A stretch of 64,000 nt of DNA from Stenotrophomonas nematodicola (GTDB lineage: Bacteria > Pseudomonadota > Gammaproteobacteria > Xanthomonadales > Xanthomonadaceae). Each line of letters begins with the position of its first letter. Within the stretch, counting starts at the first letter, position 1. The notes under the pieces are model-generated. The model made no database searches and had not been told where the DNA came from. It saw only the letters and a program-made list of their open reading frames with translations. Both the position numbers and the translations under genes were made by a program. The DNA lies in the NCBI RefSeq assembly GCF_009467805.1, contig NZ_WIAY01000001.1, positions 748,982-812,981 of the forward strand. The letters run 5' to 3'. Shown piece after piece: positions 13,848-21,139 of this stretch.

Positions 13848-16255
13848 GCGCGCCCCCTGTAGTCGTTGAACGAAGTGCGGAAGGCTTGCACCTCGTCGCC
13901 CAGGAACGTCTGCTCGCTGCGCCCGTCAGTAGTCGCAATGGCCCCCAGCATCAGAAAGCCGTGAGGCCCATGCGTTGTCTGCGCTACCACGTAGCGCTTG
14001 CGCGCGCGGTCGGGATGGGTGATCTGGCGCTTGCGCACCAAGGCATTGACGAACTTGGGGTTCGGCGCAGGGCGTACGCCCTCTCTACTGCACCAGACCT
14101 TGTAGAGCTCATACCATTCCTTCGAGAGCGCCGGCCGGGGCGTGACGCCAGGGATATCCCCCCCGTACAGCTCATCCAGAAAGCGCTGTGGACTGTCCTG
14201 GCTCAAGCCGATCAGCTCCCGCTTGGCGTCAGTCATCGGTGGATTGGTGCCGTTGGAGAAGTCCCCCAGGTCCAGGCGCAGCAGGTAGTCATGCAGCGCG
14301 GCGGTGCCGCCGTTGCGGATCTCCGCCATCACTTCTAGATAGAAGTCCTGTGTCAGCTTCTCAGGTGTCCAGATCACGGCGTGGCGGCGGTCATCCTCCT
14401 CCAGCACCACAGGCATGGCCTCGTTGGACAGAAACACCAGGTTGGCGTGGTTGTCTTCTTCGTAGGCTTGGATGTTCTTTGGATTGATCCGGATGCGATC
14501 GCCGGTGATCAGCGCCTTGAGCTTGTTCTTCAGGTGGTAGACCTCGGTCCGCGCCACCACTTCGTCGGCCAGCAGGAACAGCTTGCGGCTGGCCCAGTCG
14601 TTGAACTTGTCTTCCAGTGCCGCTTGGTCCAACACGCGCCCGTAGTCACCGAACAGCTTCATGTACTCGTCGAAGAACATGTTCTTGCCGGTGCCCTGCG
14701 GCCCGTGGATCACGATGGTGCTCTTCATCTTGGCGCCGGGGTGCTGCAGCGGGTACGCCAGCCACCTGAGCACCCAGTCGTACAGTGCCTTCTGATTCGC
14801 CTCGTTGCCGCACATGTGCCACAGCAGATGCAGCAGCTTGTCGCAGTCGCCCGCCTTTGGCGTGGTGGGCCAGCCCGCAAACAGGTTGCACGTGACCCCT
14901 TCCTTCATACCAGAGGGATCGAAGTCCACTTCGCGTACGCGCACGATGGATCGCGCCGGGTGCTCCATCCACGCGCGGTGCAGTTCCCGTCGCACGCAGG
15001 CATGCCCCATGTCGCCCAACGCCATCAGCATGTGTTCCTTGCGGTCGAACACCGTTCCCCCCTGCCCGTACACCAGCGCGAACCGCTCCAGCAGTTCTTC
15101 GAGCGAGTCGATGGGTTTGAGCGGGGCCAGCCCCTCGCCCCCGGTGGTGGTGATGGAAGGCGCGCGACGTTCGTTTCGAGGCCGCCACGAAAGCTCCGTG
15201 ATGCGGGCTTCGACCTGGCTGCGCACGACGTGCAGCCCTTCCAGGACGTGCAGGTCGTTGAAGTCGCTGACCTTGCGGCCATGCTCGATGAAGCGTTCGC
15301 GGCGGCCCGGCCCATCGCCGAACTCAGGCAGCAGCACCGCGCCGCCAACATCCAGCGCCGCGGCCTCAGCGCCGAGCAACCCGGCATTCACCGCACCGTG
15401 CGACATTCCGCAGGTCGGGCAAAGCTCCGGGGCGTCGGCCAGCACCAGGCGCGCTTTGCAGCTGCGACACTTCTGCAGCACGTCATCGTCACCACAGACC
15501 AGGACTTTGGCCGTGCGGTAGCGCTTTGCCAGGGTCGCAGTGACGGACATCAGGTTGCCGGCGTCGAACGCAACAGCTACCGGGTAGCCGGTGGCCATGT
15601 GCAGCGTAGCCGCTGTCGCGTAACCCTCTGCCACCAGCAGAATCCACTGGGGCGTGCCGCCGATCAGGTGGAAATGGCCCTTCTTGGCGAGGCCCGCCGG
15701 CCAGAATTCTTTGGCAGGCTTTCCCGCTGCCTGCGCCTGCTTAGGGCTGCGCAGCACCTGCAGGCCATGCACCGATCCGTTCACATCCAGCAGCGGCACC
15801 AAGGCAACGCCGCTTCGACCATAGCGAAGGCCGAAGGCCTGAACCGCCTTGTCTGCCAGGTAGTCGGCGTCGCCGTCGGGAAGCGCCTTGTTCCATGCGT
15901 CGCTGGCCCGGGCTGCGGCCCGCTTCTGCTGTTCCTTTCGCGCGGCGTCGGCGCGCTTGCGGTCATCTGCCAGCCGTCGTTTGAGCGCTTCGCGCTGCTC
16001 GTGGCTGAAGGTACTGTCGCGCTTGCGCAGTTCTACCTTCTGAGCGCCATTGTCGTTGCCGTGCCACACACCGAACGTGCCCACGACTAGTTGGTCGCCG
16101 CTCCCCGTGTTGAGCTCATGCAGCACATACCAACCGCGCCGCTCGCGCGACCCTTCCACCCTGCAGCGGACCATGCGCCCGCTAACGTCCAAGCTGTCGA
16201 GGATCAGGCCAGCATCGGTGAGCTGGCCCAGCACGTCATCATAATTGGCCGACAT
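13844..16255 (-). CDS. Replicative primase-helicase (TOPRIM + SF3-type ATPase)
   Basis: An 803-residue replication protein. The N-terminal half has a TOPRIM primase region (WILLVAEGYATAATLH, then VCGDDDV) with a small zinc cluster (CRSCKARL...CPTCG). The C-terminal half is a DUF5906/SF3-like helicase with Walker A GPQGTGKNMFFDE, Walker B LFLLADEVV and sensor LVFLSNEAMPV. This two-domain layout is that of P4-alpha-like phage primases, which open the origin and prime DNA. The ATG follows the upstream gene's TGA with no gap. The iteron cluster lies at its 3' end. Confidence 0.9.
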   Translation of the reverse strand: MSANYDDVLGQLTDAGLILDSLDVSGRMVRCRVEGSRERRGWYVLHELNTGSGDQLVVGTFGVWHGNDNGAQKVELRKRDSTFSHEQREALKRRLADDRKRADAARKEQQKRAAARASDAWNKALPDGDADYLADKAVQAFGLRYGRSGVALVPLLDVNGSVHGLQVLRSPKQAQAAGKPAKEFWPAGLAKKGHFHLIGGTPQWILLVAEGYATAATLHMATGYPVAVAFDAGNLMSVTATLAKRYRTAKVLVCGDDDVLQKCRSCKARLVLADAPELCPTCGMSHGAVNAGLLGAEAAALDVGGAVLLPEFGDGPGRRERFIEHGRKVSDFNDLHVLEGLHVVRSQVEARITELSWRPRNERRAPSITTTGGEGLAPLKPIDSLEELLERFALVYGQGGTVFDRKEHMLMALGDMGHACVRRELHRAWMEHPARSIVRVREVDFDPSGMKEGVTCNLFAGWPTTPKAGDCDKLLHLLWHMCGNEANQKALYDWVLRWLAYPLQHPGAKMKSTIVIHGPQGTGKNMFFDEYMKLFGDYGRVLDQAALEDKFNDWASRKLFLLADEVVARTEVYHLKNKLKALITGDRIRINPKNIQAYEEDNHANLVFLSNEAMPVVLEEDDRRHAVIWTPEKLTQDFYLEVMAEIRNGGTAALHDYLLRLDLGDFSNGTNPPMTDAKRELIGLSQDSPQRFLDELYGGDIPGVTPRPALSKEWYELYKVWCSREGVRPAPNPKFVNALVRKRQITHPDRARKRYVVAQTTHGPHGFLMLGAIATTDGRSEQTFLGDEVQAFRTSFNDYRGRA

Positions 16256-16450
16256 TCAGTAAGTTCCCGTGCTGCTGTGTACCCGGCGAACGGGGTCCGA
16301 ATTACCCGCGATGGCCCCCTCCAGGGAGGACCCGCCGCCTGGCGCCCCTTCGCGATGACCGTTCAGGTTCGACGACTCGATGAAACTGAATCGCTCGCGC
16401 GGCCGGTCGATTCCACCCCGGGGGGATGGGGCGAGGTCAGGGCTGGTCAT
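16256..16450 (-). CDS. Small hypothetical phage protein
   Basis: A 64-residue frame. ATG at 16450 was chosen because CCGGAACGTC upstream is a fair ribosome-binding site and gives a 14-bp overlap with the preceding gene. A longer frame to 16558 exists. The stop TGA directly abuts the primase ATG. The product is polar (SPDLAPSPRGGIDRPRERFS) with no recognised domain. It is kept because of its fit in the coupled operon. Confidence 0.4.
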   Translation of the reverse strand: MTSPDLAPSPRGGIDRPRERFSFIESSNLNGHREGAPGGGSSLEGAIAGNSDPVRRVHSSTGTY

Positions 16451-16679
16451 GACGTTCCGGGTTGTCCAGAGGCAAGTCGCATTGCCGACCTTCCGTCTCC
16501 AGTTGGGCCGCCCAGAGGCGTTCCCGCTCTGCCAGTGCGTCATCTCCAACCAGCCCAACTTCTGCGCCAGCCAACAGTCGTTCGATTTGCTCTATAGCTT
16601 CACGCGCGGCACTGCTGATGATCCGCTGACCACTCACAGTTCGTGCCCGAGGCGCGCGGTAGATGGCCACCTCACTCAC
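16437..16679 (-). CDS. Small hypothetical phage protein
   Basis: An 80-residue protein with GTG start at 16679, overlapping the CII-like gene by 8 bp. It begins MSEVAIYRAPRARTVSGQRI and has a central amphipathic helix (SAAREAIEQIERLLAGAE) then DDALAERERLWAAQLE. There is no recognised family. Position between the regulator and the primase suggests an early lytic role, possibly a replication accessory. Confidence 0.5.
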   Translation of the reverse strand: MSEVAIYRAPRARTVSGQRIISSAAREAIEQIERLLAGAEVGLVGDDALAERERLWAAQLETEGRQCDLPLDNPERHDQP

Positions 16680-17202
16680 GGCCCACCGCTTTCCTGACTG
16701 CACGGGTCGCGTTCCGCTCCAGGCGGTAGCACAACGTCCTGATGCTGCGCGCAAGGTCTTGCATCGCGTCCGCCTCGCCCAAGGTCAGATCACCGTCGGT
16801 AAGAGCCGCAAGCGTGGTGCCTGACAATCTGCCGGCCATCGTGTGCAGCTCAAGCAGCTTCTTCTGCAGCGCATCCAGCTCGTTGGGCCAGCCACCCTGG
16901 GGCGGCGGCGGCACGTAGTCCACCATCAGATCGAACTGCGCGGCGAGCGATGCGATCCAGTCGGTAGCTTCTGGCTGGGTGTCCACGAACTGCTGCAGGT
17001 ACTCGGTAAGGAGCTCGGCCATTTCCATCGAAAGCGATTCGCCCTCAAGGCCGCGCAGCTTCTTGCGAAGTGCTTCACCGGTAATCCGGCGGCCCCTACG
17101 ATCGCTCAGCCACGCGGCTGCAGCCTGCACGTTGCCGGGCGCGCGCGACACCGCGCTGTATAGGGCGTCCCGCCAGTAGATGTCGGAGCGCTGGCAGGTC
17201 AT
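16672..17202 (-). CDS. Phage regulatory protein, CII/CP76-like
   Basis: A 176-residue protein starting MTCQRSDIYWRDALYSAVSR. The N-terminal part (NVQAAAAWLSDRRGRRITGEALRKKLRG) is a HTH of the Phage_CP76 (P2-group CII) type. The middle is helical and the C terminus carries basic residues. Proteins of this family activate establishment of lysogeny or otherwise regulate early genes. It lies fourth in the Cro operon, the place a CII gene has in lambda. Function by family and context. Confidence 0.65.
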   Translation of the reverse strand: MTCQRSDIYWRDALYSAVSRAPGNVQAAAAWLSDRRGRRITGEALRKKLRGLEGESLSMEMAELLTEYLQQFVDTQPEATDWIASLAAQFDLMVDYVPPPPQGGWPNELDALQKKLLELHTMAGRLSGTTLAALTDGDLTLGEADAMQDLARSIRTLCYRLERNATRAVRKAVGRE

Positions 17203-17549
17203 GGTCTACCCTGAAATGCGCGACTTTTCATCGTTCCGCAGATGGACGGCCCGAGGGCACCATGCCGAGCATGGACATCACAGCCCCGCTCACAGGCCGC
17301 TTGACCTTCGCTGTTATGCGTTGGTTCGACATTCGTCACGGCGCCAGCGGTGTGGCGGCAATCGCCTTCGCACCCGACTGCCGCCCAGCACATCAGTGCT
17401 ACCGAGGTGCCGAGCAGAAGCAACGCCAAGGGTCGGCGCACTATCAAGACAGCTCGGCGAACCAGGGCGCGCCGACGGTTGATGCGATTCCCGTCAATCC
17501 AGCCGTGCCGGGCGATATCCAGGGCGAGTTGCGGGTCGTGCCTATGCAT
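17199..17549 (-). CDS. Small membrane protein, unknown function
   Basis: A 116-residue frame overlapping both neighbours by a few bases. It has a basic N-terminal part and a hydrophobic segment (PLALLLLGTSVALMCWAAVGC, residues about 40-60), and a Cys-rich C-terminal tail. No family is recognised. It is supported by the tight operon structure more than by sequence. Confidence 0.4.
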   Translation of the reverse strand: MHRHDPQLALDIARHGWIDGNRINRRRALVRRAVLIVRRPLALLLLGTSVALMCWAAVGCEGDCRHTAGAVTNVEPTHNSEGQAACERGCDVHARHGALGPSICGTMKSRAFQGRP

Positions 17550-17739
17550 CGCAGTGTTCCGCAGCGACGAAGTGCAATGGCCAACCCACTCGACGCCGGC
17601 GCGTGACGAGGTCGGCCCACTGGTCTGAGGTCAGCGTCAGATCAGCCATATCGGCGTTGTCGTGAATCGGGCAACCGACCAGCGAAGCTACTTCGCCGTC
17701 ACCAACGATGTCGTGTAAGTGAGTGATATGGCGTGCCAT
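17542..17739 (-). CDS. Small hypothetical early lytic protein
   Basis: A 65-residue protein starting MARHITHLHDIVGDGEVASL. Its ATG overlaps the Cro-like stop by one base (TGATG) and it overlaps the next gene by 8 bp. It is acidic to neutral with several His and no recognised domain. It is the second gene from the leftward early promoter, so likely made early after induction. Confidence 0.5.
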   Translation of the reverse strand: MARHITHLHDIVGDGEVASLVGCPIHDNADMADLTLTSDQWADLVTRRRRVGWPLHFVAAEHCDA

Positions 17740-17960
17740 CAGCGGATCACCTCACCCTGCCCATCCATGCCGAACACGTCTGGGCGCAGCGAGCACCTTG
17801 AGACACCGGTAGCGGTCTCAATGGCGATCGCATGTTTAGGCGGCACAGGCCGAGTGGTTTTTACCCACTGGTTCAACTGTTGGGGCGAAACGCCAAGCAT
17901 GCGAGCCAAGGCCGCTTGGCCACCTTTGGTTCTCTCAACTGCAGTCAGGATTGCGCTCAT
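17739..17960 (-). CDS. Cro-like HTH repressor (YdaS/Cro family)
   Basis: A 73-residue protein starting MSAILTAVERTKGGQAALAR with a helix-turn-helix (QAALARMLGVSPQQLNQWVK) of the YdaS/Cro type. It is the first gene of the lytic operon, divergent from the CI-like repressor across an 82-bp gap with two operators, so the role of Cro is clear by context. The predicted -10 box lies so close to the ATG that the message would be leaderless. Confidence 0.8.
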   Translation of the reverse strand: MSAILTAVERTKGGQAALARMLGVSPQQLNQWVKTTRPVPPKHAIAIETATGVSRCSLRPDVFGMDGQGEVIR

Positions 17961-17966
17961 GCCAGT

Positions 17967-18007
17967 AGTAAAGCATGGCTTTATCTTTAATGTAAAGCCC
18001 CGGTTTA
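17967..18007 (-). promoter_or_regulatory. Leftward early promoter with two CI/Cro operators
   Basis: Minus strand: -35 TTTACA (17996-17991), 18-bp spacer, -10 TTTACT (17972-17967). A 15-bp operator TAAAGCATGGCTTTA (17969-17983, 6-bp arms) covers the -10. A second TAAAGCCCCGGTTTA (17993-18007) lies 24 bp away over the -35. The same core recurs at 19187-19215. Confidence 0.65.
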
Positions 18008-18036
18008 TTGGAAAGCCCCGCAGATCGGCGGATCAT
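18008..18036 (+). promoter_or_regulatory. Possible repressor maintenance promoter
   Basis: A weak TTGGAA (18008-18013) and GATCAT (18031-18036) with a 17-bp spacer lie just before the repressor ATG at 18043. No ribosome-binding site is visible, so a leaderless message, as for lambda PRM, is possible. Low confidence. Confidence 0.3.
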
Positions 18037-18042
18037 CAAGCT

Positions 18043-18744
18043 ATGCTTGATAACAATGAACTTGCCAGGCGGATCCGGTTCGCCTTCGAACACTCCTCCC
18101 GCGGAACCAAAGCGCGCGTGGCCAAGGAGTGTGGAATAAATCCCCAAGCGATCACCGGCTGGGAGCGCAAGGGCGCCATCGACAAGGCGCACATCCCCGC
18201 ATTGGCGCGCCTCACCGGGAGGCGGGTCGATTACTTCCTGGAGAGCTCCGTAGAGGATGGTGACAGCCAAGGCGAGGAGGCGGTAGGCGCTTCCGTCTCA
18301 GCCCCTGAGAGACAGCTGCAGGACTATGTCCACGTCATGCAACTGGACGGCGAGGCAGATATGGGAGAGGGACGAATCAACGATGATTACCCAGAGGTGA
18401 TCAGGTCGATGGATTTCACGCCGAGCTACATCCGCTCGGTTGTCGGCTTTGTGCCTCCGCCCGGCCGCCTTGTTCTAGTGACAGGACGGGGGGACTCGAT
18501 GATTCCGGTCGTCCAGCCTGGTGAATCTCTCATCGTCGACACCGGAATCACCGTTTTCGACGGCGATGGCATCTACCTGATTAACACTGGCAATGGCCAG
18601 CAGATTAAGGGCCTCCAGGACCGAGGTGATGCCGTATTCGTGGTCAGCGCCAATACGGCGCTGTATCCGGCTTTCCCCTTGCCCAAGGGCTCGGTGATCG
18701 GCGGCAAGGTGTACTTGCGCAATCGAATTGATCGACTGAACTAA
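18043..18744 (+). CDS. CI-like prophage repressor with S24 peptidase domain
   Basis: A 233-residue repressor. ATG at 18043 was chosen; the frame is open upstream to 17719 but that part would cover the operators and the cro gene. Residues 5-45 form a HTH (KARVAKECGINPQAITGWERK). The C-terminal half is a LexA/CI-type S24 domain with GDSM (Ser152) and the lysine of QQIKGLQ (Lys189). The hinge (EDGDSQGEEAVGASVS) has no Ala-Gly or Cys-Gly pair; Val81-Gly82 is the nearest candidate cleavage site. RecA-assisted self-cleavage upon DNA damage is thus likely but not certain. It keeps both early promoters off in the lysogen. Confidence 0.9.
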   Translation: MLDNNELARRIRFAFEHSSRGTKARVAKECGINPQAITGWERKGAIDKAHIPALARLTGRRVDYFLESSVEDGDSQGEEAVGASVSAPERQLQDYVHVMQLDGEADMGEGRINDDYPEVIRSMDFTPSYIRSVVGFVPPPGRLVLVTGRGDSMIPVVQPGESLIVDTGITVFDGDGIYLINTGNGQQIKGLQDRGDAVFVVSANTALYPAFPLPKGSVIGGKVYLRNRIDRLN

Positions 18745-18765
18745 CCCCTTAAAGGAGAGGGAACA

Positions 18766-19170
18766 ATGAAAGGACACACGTTGCTCGCGCTCGGCATGCT
18801 TGGACTGTCGGCCTGTGCATCAATGCCGACTGCATCGGAGCTCGCGACAGCAGACTACGGCCCTCCCGTCTCACAAGAAGACGCAGAGGCACAGGCCAAG
18901 CAGTTTCTTGAAGCGCGGCTCAAGGATCCGTACAGCGCGGTGTGGTCCTGCCAGGGAGTTCATTCGGGCTATTTCAAAGACGCGCCGATCTATGGTGGGA
19001 AGGTCACCTACGGCTGGCGCCTGATGTGCAATGTGAATTCAAAGAACAGCTTTGGCGGATACACCGGGGCTAAGCAGTATGGCTTCCTGTTCCGTGAGGG
19101 ACGCTTGGTAACCGCCCAGGGCGAAGCGTCACTGCAGGGCGGCCAGAGCTACATGCAGAAGCTGCTTTAG
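18766..19170 (+). CDS. Prophage lipoprotein in the rex position, possible superinfection-exclusion factor
   Basis: A 134-residue predicted lipoprotein, MKGHTLLALGMLGLSACASM with lipobox LSAC, followed by a globular domain with DYGPPVSQEDAEAQAKQFLE and KDPYSAVWSCQG. It starts 21 bp after the repressor stop behind a very strong ribosome-binding site (AAAGGAGAGGGAACA), so it should be co-transcribed with the repressor and made in the lysogen. No early lytic promoter points at it. A surface lipoprotein expressed from the immunity operon suits lysogenic conversion or blocking of incoming phage. Family not identified by eye; function is inferred from place and signal peptide. Confidence 0.75.
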   Translation: MKGHTLLALGMLGLSACASMPTASELATADYGPPVSQEDAEAQAKQFLEARLKDPYSAVWSCQGVHSGYFKDAPIYGGKVTYGWRLMCNVNSKNSFGGYTGAKQYGFLFREGRLVTAQGEASLQGGQSYMQKLL

Positions 19171-19186
19171 ATTCATCAATCATGGC

Positions 19187-19215
19187 TTTACATTGAAATA
19201 AAGCCGTGCTTTACT
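19187..19215 (+). promoter_or_regulatory. Rightward early promoter with CI/Cro operator
   Basis: Plus strand: -35 TTTACA (19187-19192), 17-bp spacer, -10 TTTACT (19210-19215). Operator TAAAGCCGTGCTTTA (19199-19213, perfect 6-bp arms) covers the -10. The unit is nearly the reverse complement of the leftward one at 17967-18007. It would start the early operon from 19350. Confidence 0.65.
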
Positions 19216-19218
19216 TCA

Positions 19219-19258
19219 CCCGTCAGCGCGATCGCTGACGGGCGACCGGCGGGTCGCC
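19219..19258 (+). other. Tandem stem-loops in the early-operon leader
   Basis: The first hairpin has 10-bp perfect arms (19219-19228 and 19233-19242, loop CGAT). The second (about 19241-19258) pairs GGCGACC with GGTCGCC. They start a few bases after the predicted transcription start and have no T-run. They could be an antitermination or attenuation element, a transcript stabiliser, or a DNA-binding site. The rest of the leader to 19349 shows only GC-rich sequence. Confidence 0.45.
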
Positions 19259-19349
19259 ACTGCGGCCCAGCCCCTCCCCCTGCTGAGCCCCGGATGCCTC
19301 TCCCCAGGCAATAGGCCCGCCGGCGCCCTCCTTTTCTACGGAGAGCGCC

Positions 19350-19580
19350 ATGTCCTACCGAACCGCTGCCGACTCCCAGCCATCGGCACCGCTGCCGCTG
19401 CGAGCCGCAACCTGCCTGCTTGCGCAGGCCGCCCGTGACCACACCCGGGCCAATGTGCTGCGCATTCGCAGCACGGGCGAGCACAGCCGCAACCAGCTCC
19501 GCCGCTCGCGCCGCATGGGCGTCCAGAGTCGGCGGGTTGAGGCTGAGTCCCGGGACATGGCCGCAGAGGTGCGGGCATGA
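19350..19580 (+). CDS. Small hypothetical early protein
   Basis: A 76-residue basic protein (MSYRTAADSQPSAPLPLRAA), first gene of the rightward early operon, behind ribosome-binding site GGAGAGCGCC. Arginine-rich C-terminal half (NQLRRSRRMGVQSRRVEAES) suggests nucleic-acid binding. No known family. The stop overlaps the next ATG (ATGA). Confidence 0.6.
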   Translation: MSYRTAADSQPSAPLPLRAATCLLAQAARDHTRANVLRIRSTGEHSRNQLRRSRRMGVQSRRVEAESRDMAAEVRA

Positions 19581-19807
19581 GGGCCCCTGTCGATGTGCTG
19601 GCGGTGCTGCGCTACAACGCCAAGGAGGCCACCAAGAAGTGGGGGCCGGACAACCAAGACGCTGCGACGCTGGCCGCAGTCGCCGAGTTGCTTGGTGAGT
19701 GCGAGGCGCTGGTCATTACGCCCCACGGCCATGCGGACATCGTTCTGCAGGATCGAATTGCCTCCGTAAGCGGCGCCCTCGCCCGGGCCAAAGGCAGCGC
19801 CGCATGA
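19577..19807 (+). CDS. Small hypothetical early protein
   Basis: A 76-residue protein starting MRAPVDVLAVLRYNAKEATK, coupled to both neighbours through ATGA overlaps. It contains NQDAATLAAVAELLGECEAL and a polar middle. It has no recognised domain. Being second in the operon it would be made soon after induction or infection. Confidence 0.6.
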   Translation: MRAPVDVLAVLRYNAKEATKKWGPDNQDAATLAAVAELLGECEALVITPHGHADIVLQDRIASVSGALARAKGSAA

Positions 19808-19953
19808 ACCGCCGGTACCGAGCTGCGTGGGTTGCCCTCGCCTTGCTTGCCGCCATCGTGGTTCCGATGCGCCTGGTGGAGATCGGCCAAGCCCATGCGG
19901 ATCGCGAAGCTGCTAAGGCCCGCATCGCGTCCACCTCGACGGTACGGGGGTAA
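19804..19953 (+). CDS. Single-span membrane peptide
   Basis: A 49-residue peptide with one membrane span near the N terminus (AAWVALALLAAIVVPMRLV) after a basic start MNRRYR. Start chosen at the ATGA overlap at 19804. Such small membrane proteins in early phage operons are sometimes toxins or exclusion factors; nothing more can be said. Confidence 0.5.
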   Translation: MNRRYRAAWVALALLAAIVVPMRLVEIGQAHADREAAKARIASTSTVRG

Positions 19954-19958
19954 TCGCC

Positions 19959-20255
19959 ATGCAAACCTCCCGCCCCGCTCCTGCTTCCATCCCGCTGTGC
20001 CACCCAGGCCATCACCCTCAAATCGTGACGACCACTGGCGCTCCAACTGGGCATCAGCTTGGCGCGCCGATGCCTGCCCTCGTGCATTTCGAGTGCCATC
20101 GCTGCCAGAAGGCAACCGTGCCCAGCCCGTCTCTCGCGATCGCCGAGCTGCGTTGGACCGACCCGGACCTGGCATCGCAGCTGATTCCCATCTCTCACCT
20201 TGCCCGAGCCCGCGGCGCTGTTCTCGCGCGCATCCCGACCATGCACGCCGCCTGA
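19959..20255 (+). CDS. Small hypothetical protein with Cys/His pairs
   Basis: A 98-residue protein with CHPGHH near the N terminus and CHRC near the middle (FECHRCQKATVPS), which could bind zinc. The remainder (LAIAELRWTDPDLASQLIPI) is helical. It lies 5 bp after the membrane peptide. No known family is recognised. Confidence 0.55.
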   Translation: MQTSRPAPASIPLCHPGHHPQIVTTTGAPTGHQLGAPMPALVHFECHRCQKATVPSPSLAIAELRWTDPDLASQLIPISHLARARGAVLARIPTMHAA

Positions 20256-20268
20256 CCTGGAGTCCGAT

Positions 20269-20541
20269 ATGGCCGCCCCTCTCAAACCCCTTGAACGCAC
20301 CGCTCTGATCGCAGCCTTTGGCGCGACCGATAACGTCCTCAAGCGCACGCGCGGTGGATTCTGCCCGCCGAGGTATCCCGCCCAGGTCTTCAGCCGGCGC
20401 CTCGTCAACTGGCTCTACGAGCGGGCCATGATTGACTACGACGACCCCAGGTTTCCCACCAAGGCAACGCTCACGAAACTGGGGAGGGAGACGGCGGACA
20501 GCCTCGTCGCTGCCGCCGTAGCTAAGGCGGGTGTTGCGTGA
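20269..20541 (+). CDS. Small hypothetical early protein
   Basis: A 90-residue protein starting MAAPLKPLERTALIAAFGAT at 20269, with DNVLKRTRGGFCPPRYPAQVFSRRLVNWLYERAMIDYDDP, which looks like a small winged-helix-type fold, and TKATLTKLGRETADS. The stop overlaps the next GTG start. Related short proteins are common in Xanthomonadaceae prophages by my impression, but no function is known to me. Confidence 0.6.
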   Translation: MAAPLKPLERTALIAAFGATDNVLKRTRGGFCPPRYPAQVFSRRLVNWLYERAMIDYDDPRFPTKATLTKLGRETADSLVAAAVAKAGVA

Positions 20542-20834
20542 CCGCCCGCGCCTTGCCCGTTGACCAGGCCTTCGCGACAGGCTCTCACGGGGCGACGCTT
20601 GTCCTCATGGTCTGTGCAAGCTGGGTCTGGGCAGGCCTGTACGCAAGCCCCTTCAGCCAGACACCCGTTGAAGTCTCGGCCGCCACCGGCCTGGTCGCGA
20701 CGGTGCGCGGCCGGAACCTCCACATCGGCGCCGGCCACTTCCCTCTCTCTTCCAAGTCGCTGCAATCGGCGCGGCGCTGGCTTGATCGCCAAGGCGTGCG
20801 CGTGCGCGACACAACCGCAAAGGAAAGCGCATGA
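20538..20834 (+). CDS. Small hypothetical early protein, one hydrophobic segment
   Basis: A 98-residue protein with GTG start at 20538 (GTGA overlap). A hydrophobic stretch (GATLVLMVCASWVWAGLYA, about residues 18-36) may be a membrane span. The C-terminal part is polar (SLQSARRWLDRQGVRVRD). Overlaps the next gene by ATGA. No family recognised. Confidence 0.5.
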   Translation: MTARALPVDQAFATGSHGATLVLMVCASWVWAGLYASPFSQTPVEVSAATGLVATVRGRNLHIGAGHFPLSSKSLQSARRWLDRQGVRVRDTTAKESA

Positions 20835-21139
20835 CCCGTCGCACTGAGGCCTTTCAGCCCTCTCGGCCCACTGGCAGCAACAACAGCACCACGGTCCTGC
20901 ACAAGGACAAGGACCGGCAGCAGATCGCCAGGCAGATTGCCGCCTTCCGAAAAGGCGGGGGCGCAATTGAGGTGCTGGGCAATACGCCCATGCGGCGCGA
21001 ACCGAATCGCAGGCAGATCAACGACGCGGCCGCAGCGACCCGCGTCGCGCAGGTCAAACAGCGGACCGCAATGGCTCCTGCTGTCACTGCCCCTATCAAA
21101 ACCCAACATGATGCTGCCCCGGGGGTGAGCAATGGCTGA
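20831..21139 (+). CDS. Small hypothetical early protein ending in the cassette-junction motif
   Basis: A 102-residue basic protein starting MTRRTEAFQPSRPTGSNNST, with IARQIAAFRKGGGAIEVLGN and a C terminus AAPGVSNG that recurs at other gene ends here. Overlaps the next gene by 8 bp at ATGGCTGA. The Arg/Lys-rich middle (MRREPNRRQINDAAAATR) could bind nucleic acid. Function unknown. Confidence 0.6.
   Translation: MTRRTEAFQPSRPTGSNNSTTVLHKDKDRQQIARQIAAFRKGGGAIEVLGNTPMRREPNRRQINDAAAATRVAQVKQRTAMAPAVTAPIKTQHDAAPGVSNG

Noticed and set aside
17719..18042. N-terminal extension of the repressor frame
   Set aside because: It would translate through the operator-promoter region and across the cro gene; the ATG at 18043 gives the usual repressor N terminus.
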